9,266 nucleotides of DNA. It comes from Elusimicrobiota bacterium (GTDB taxonomy: Bacteria > Ratteibacteria > UBA8468 > B48-G9 > JAFGKM01). Shown piece after piece: positions 6,563-9,266 of the stretch; the stretch's first letter is position 1; every line of letters begins with the position of its first letter. The notes under the pieces were generated by a model. It searched no databases, was not told where the DNA came from, and was given only the letters and a program-made list of their open reading frames with translations. The translations under genes and the position numbers were made by a program. The stretch is from NCBI GenBank assembly GCA_012515635.1, contig JAAYXZ010000169.1, forward strand, positions 1 to 9,266. The letters are read 5' to 3'.

Positions 6563-7453
6563 TTATATGTTCCCGTAACCAAATCTTCTGAAGATGTCAG
6601 GTCTTTCCCGCCAATCTTTTATGACCTTAACCCATAATTCAAGATAGACCTTTTTGCCCAATAAAACCTCAATTTCTTTTCTTGCAAGTTGCCCTATCTC
6701 TTTTAGTTTAGCTCCGTCTTTCCCGATAATAATATGTTTCAGGTTTTCTCTGTCAATAATAATATCCGCCTTTATAACTATCATCTCTTTGTTTTTGGTC
6801 CCCTTCTTCATCTCTTCCACTTCCACTGCTATAGATTGGGGGACTTCTTGATATGTTCTGTTCACGGCTTTTTCTCTTATTATTTCGGCGATAATATATT
6901 GTAGAGGCAGGTTTGTTGTCATATCTTCAGGGAACAATGCGTCTCCTTCGGGCAGATGACGAAAGATAGTGTCTCTCAATGCGTCTATGTTCTTATTTTT
7001 GGATGCGGAGACAGGAACTATGTCCGCTAATTCGTATCGTTCATTACTCTCTTTGATAAGAGGCAGTAAAGATTCTTTGTGCGACAGAAGATCCACTTTA
7101 TTAATCACAAGGATTGTTTTTTTATTGAATTTCTTTATCATTTGCATGATTCTTTCGTCTTCTGTCTGCCATCCGCGGGACTCTATTACGGCAAGGATAA
7201 TATCTGCTTCCTCTATAGAGTTGATTATAGTTTTTTGCATCATTCTGCCAAGTTCATTACGGATTTTTTCAAAACCGGGGGTATCAAGGATAGCAATCTG
7301 CCCCTTCTCTGAGTTATGGATGCCCAGTATCCGTATCCTTGTAATAGCAGGATGTGAAGAGACAATAGAGACCTTCTGCCCGAGCAACGCATTTATAAGG
7401 GTTGATTTGCCGGCATTCGGTTTCCCAATAACGGATATAGTTCCTGACTTCAT
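6563..7453 (-). CDS. era: GTPase Era (30S ribosome assembly)
   Basis: Era is an essential GTPase that binds the 3' end of 16S rRNA and assists 30S subunit maturation. The 296 residues match the family (about 300). GTPase motifs appear in order: G1 GKPNAGKS at 10-17, G2 region PAITRIR at 35-41 with Thr38, G3 DTPG at 57-60, G4 NKVD at 118-121 and G5 SAS at 149-151. The C-terminal KH domain carries the RNA-binding GKDG loop at 244-247, and the protein ends in the typical W-ERPDIFRRFGY segment. The second G2 threonine of the usual QTTR is replaced, as the segment reads AITR. The start at 7453 has no strong Shine-Dalgarno site but lies only 14 bases after the stop of the upstream oxidoreductase gene, consistent with translational coupling in one operon. 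Confidence 0.97.
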   Translation of the reverse strand: MKSGTISVIGKPNAGKSTLINALLGQKVSIVSSHPAITRIRILGIHNSEKGQIAILDTPGFEKIRNELGRMMQKTIINSIEEADIILAVIESRGWQTEDERIMQMIKKFNKKTILVINKVDLLSHKESLLPLIKESNERYELADIVPVSASKNKNIDALRDTIFRHLPEGDALFPEDMTTNLPLQYIIAEIIREKAVNRTYQEVPQSIAVEVEEMKKGTKNKEMIVIKADIIIDRENLKHIIIGKDGAKLKEIGQLARKEIEVLLGKKVYLELWVKVIKDWRERPDIFRRFGYGNI

Positions 7454-7467
7454 ATGTTTTTTGCTTT

Positions 7468-8478
7468 CTACAGGGTAATCTCTTTTCCTGTATCAGCGGA
7501 TTCCTTTTCTTTTAAAACTATCGCAAGGGAATCTCTTGCATTCTCAGGAAGAACTATGTTACCGGGTTTATTATGTATGATGTGGTCAACAAAATATCTG
7601 AGTTCATAGAAATATCCGCCCAGGTCATCCACATTTCCTCCCGCATTCTCTGTTTGCATCTTTCCAAATGTGGGTTTTTCTATCTTGCCCGCGGCTTCAT
7701 AAATAACAACGGAAGGGTTGTTGCCGGAATTAAACGTTATCGTTGCCTTTTCAAATTTAGCGATGTAAGTTGCTTCAAAAGGAAAGTTTGCAGGATAGTC
7801 CCAGGCGCCTTCTGCGGTTACTATAAGGTCGTTATCAAATGTAAAAGTTGTATGGACATGCGCGTAAGGGAGTCCTTTGCTGTTTGTCTTGGAATATATT
7901 TTTTTGGGTTTCCCTAAGAGATACGATAGAAAATCGGTATCGTGTATGTGCAGGTCAAGTATGGCGCCGCCTGACTTGTTACTGTCAAGCAGCCAATCCT
8001 CCCAGCCCCATGTAGGTAAAGGAGATAATCTTCTGCAAGATAGTGTAAGAAGTTCTCCGTATTTTTTCCTGTCATACGCTTCTTTAAGAATTTGATATTC
8101 AGGAAAAAACCTTACAACATGCCCTATCATAAGCCGCACTCTATTTTTTTCGCATGCTTCTATCATTTCATTTGCGTCTTCCACCGTAAGGGCTATGGGT
8201 TTTTCACATATAACATCTTTTCCCCTCTCTGCGGCTTTAATGACAAATTCTTTGTGCATATATGTAGGAAGACATACATCTATCATTGAGATATCTTCCT
8301 TATCAAGAAGTTGTTGCGCATCAAAATAGGGTATAGTTTTGAATTTTTTGGTAAGCGCTTTTACTTTTTCTCCCCGTATATCTGCAATACCAACTATGTT
8401 AACATCAGGAAGATGGCTGTAAACAGCCGTATGCATACTGCCCATAAAACCGGCACCTATAATTCCTACCTTCAACAT
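7468..8478 (-). CDS. Gfo/Idh/MocA-family NAD(P)-dependent oxidoreductase
   Basis: Members of this family oxidise or reduce sugars, inositols or sugar derivatives with NAD(P). The protein has 336 residues, the usual length. The N-terminal Rossmann fold shows GAGFMG at 8-13 for dinucleotide binding and ends with the family EKP motif at 92-94, where Lys93 is the likely catalytic lysine. The C-terminal alpha/beta domain has GGAILDLHIHDTDF at 170-183; Asp175 and His179 align with the Asp and His of inositol dehydrogenase. The substrate cannot be fixed, although inositol- or sugar-type dehydrogenase is the nearest description. The start at 8478 is well supported by AAGGAGA a few bases upstream. The gene begins 15 bases after the propeller gene and ends 14 bases before era, so the three are very likely co-transcribed; a link between the enzyme and Era function is not implied. 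Confidence 0.93.
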   Translation of the reverse strand: MLKVGIIGAGFMGSMHTAVYSHLPDVNIVGIADIRGEKVKALTKKFKTIPYFDAQQLLDKEDISMIDVCLPTYMHKEFVIKAAERGKDVICEKPIALTVEDANEMIEACEKNRVRLMIGHVVRFFPEYQILKEAYDRKKYGELLTLSCRRLSPLPTWGWEDWLLDSNKSGGAILDLHIHDTDFLSYLLGKPKKIYSKTNSKGLPYAHVHTTFTFDNDLIVTAEGAWDYPANFPFEATYIAKFEKATITFNSGNNPSVVIYEAAGKIEKPTFGKMQTENAGGNVDDLGGYFYELRYFVDHIIHNKPGNIVLPENARDSLAIVLKEKESADTGKEITL

Positions 8479-8493
8479 GGTTCTCTCCTTGTT

Positions 8494-9266
8494 TCACTTC
8501 CAGGTTATTCTGAAAGCCGATATGTTTTTACCTTCTATGCTTGTTATTAATGTTCCGTCAGCAAGGGCTTCTATAAAGTTAACTTTTTCCCTTATGCTGT
8601 ATTCCCATAACTGATTTTTATCACGGGACAGGAAGTATAAATAGTTTCCGTTTTTCCCGCTCATTATTTTGATAATTTCAGGGGTTGAAGCAGCATATTG
8701 AACACCCTTCCCTGCTTCAAAATCAAATATAGCATCCCCATTATTGTCCAGGATGAAGGTCTCCCCTTTTTCCGTGATTACGCCGTTATAATTCTGGGTG
8801 GATTTTATATCCGCAATCCTGTTATAAAAGTTTTTCTCCCATAAGAGATTTCCTTCATCTGAGAAACACCAGTATTCTCCGTTTTCCATTCCTGCGAATA
8901 CACGATGAGAATCATTGGTGATTGCTATCTTTGTTATCCACTGCGGTAATCTCTCTCTCCAGAAAGTTTCGCCTTTTATGTCTTTAAATAAAATCTCGTC
9001 ATTAACCCCGAAAACCATAAATTTTCCGCCATCTGAAATATCTATGGCTCTTATGTCGTTCCCTGTTTTTTCAGTCCATCGTATGCCTTTTATATCCGCG
9101 AAATAAACCAATCCGTTAAGGGAACCCCATGCAAAATAATCGCCACAGGGAGATATCGCCACTTTTAAAACTTTATCAGGTGATTTAAACTGTTTCAAAA
9201 CAGTTCCCTTGGCTGTAAGAATATAGACATCCCCTTGCTCTCCGCCTACTATTATTCTTTTACCGT
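8494..9266 (-). CDS. beta-propeller (WD40/PQQ-like) repeat protein, 5' end outside window
   Basis: The frame remains open from the right edge, so the gene is cut and its true start lies beyond 9266. A TTG at 9198 is not a real start, because the upstream codons continue the same repeat pattern (GGEQGDVYILTAKGTVLKQF). About 256 residues are visible. They form roughly six degenerate repeats of 38-40 residues. Each contains a run such as VAISPCGDYFAWGSLNG, IDISDGGKFMVFGVND or IAITNDSHRVFAGMENG, followed by a strand-turn like W-FSDEGNLLWEK or FILDNNGDAIFDF. This is the pattern of a WD40-like or PQQ-like beta-propeller, with the DNG/DEG-LLW turns closest to the PQQ-like type. No enzyme motif is visible. 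A signal peptide or N-terminal domain cannot be judged because the start is missing. It lies immediately upstream of the Gfo/Idh/MocA gene. Function unknown; a protein-interaction scaffold or extracytoplasmic sensor are possibilities. Confidence 0.8.
   Translation of the reverse strand, partial: GKRIIVGGEQGDVYILTAKGTVLKQFKSPDKVLKVAISPCGDYFAWGSLNGLVYFADIKGIRWTEKTGNDIRAIDISDGGKFMVFGVNDEILFKDIKGETFWRERLPQWITKIAITNDSHRVFAGMENGEYWCFSDEGNLLWEKNFYNRIADIKSTQNYNGVITEKGETFILDNNGDAIFDFEAGKGVQYAASTPEIIKIMSGKNGNYLYFLSRDKNQLWEYSIREKVNFIEALADGTLITSIEGKNISAFRITWK

Noticed and set aside
9196..9198. TTG as start codon of the propeller gene
   Set aside because: The frame is open to the window edge and the upstream codons continue the propeller repeat pattern; TTG is internal.

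Overview
The window is bacterial and AT-rich. It shows sigma70-type promoters, Shine-Dalgarno sites, a bacterial Era GTPase and MgtE, and eight protein genes plus one tRNA gene packed closely together. No phage, transposon, CRISPR or defence gene is visible. The protein families are common housekeeping and membrane families. The AT-rich, SD-driven style, with a glutaminyl-tRNA synthetase beside MgtE and Era, would suit an uncultivated bacterial lineage such as an Omnitrophota-like group. That assignment is only a guess; the sequence alone does not fix the taxon.

Layout from left to right. Positions 1-108 hold the end of something or plain intergenic DNA, with a weak hairpin shared by both strands. 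On the minus strand, a promoter buried in the 3' end of fmdB drives tRNA-Asn(GUU), and panD (aspartate 1-decarboxylase) follows 59 bases later with no visible terminator. Further up the minus strand is fmdB (small zinc ribbon protein) with its own good promoter. Next comes a two-gene unit made of an alpha/beta hydrolase and an MscS-type mechanosensitive channel. A 291-base divergent region at 3096-3386 carries the glnS promoter, a short GC-rich island that can encode a 19-residue peptide and fold into a hairpin, and overlapping inverted repeats near the hydrolase start. glnS (glutaminyl-tRNA synthetase) is the only confident plus-strand gene.

The right half is a minus-strand series. A beta-propeller protein (cut by the window edge), a Gfo/Idh/MocA-family oxidoreductase and era are separated by only 15 and 14 bases and are very likely one operon. 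mgtE (magnesium channel with N and CBS domains) lies about 115 bases further downstream and converges on glnS.

Functionally the window combines translation (tRNA-Asn, GlnRS, Era in 30S assembly), pantothenate/CoA precursor supply (PanD makes beta-alanine), ion and osmotic homeostasis (MscS, MgtE), and two genes of unknown substrate (hydrolase, Gfo/Idh/MocA enzyme). I found no convincing novel multi-gene system. The items most worth checking are the GC-rich mini-island at 3234-3293, the tRNA-Asn/panD shared transcript, and the propeller gene that runs off the right edge.
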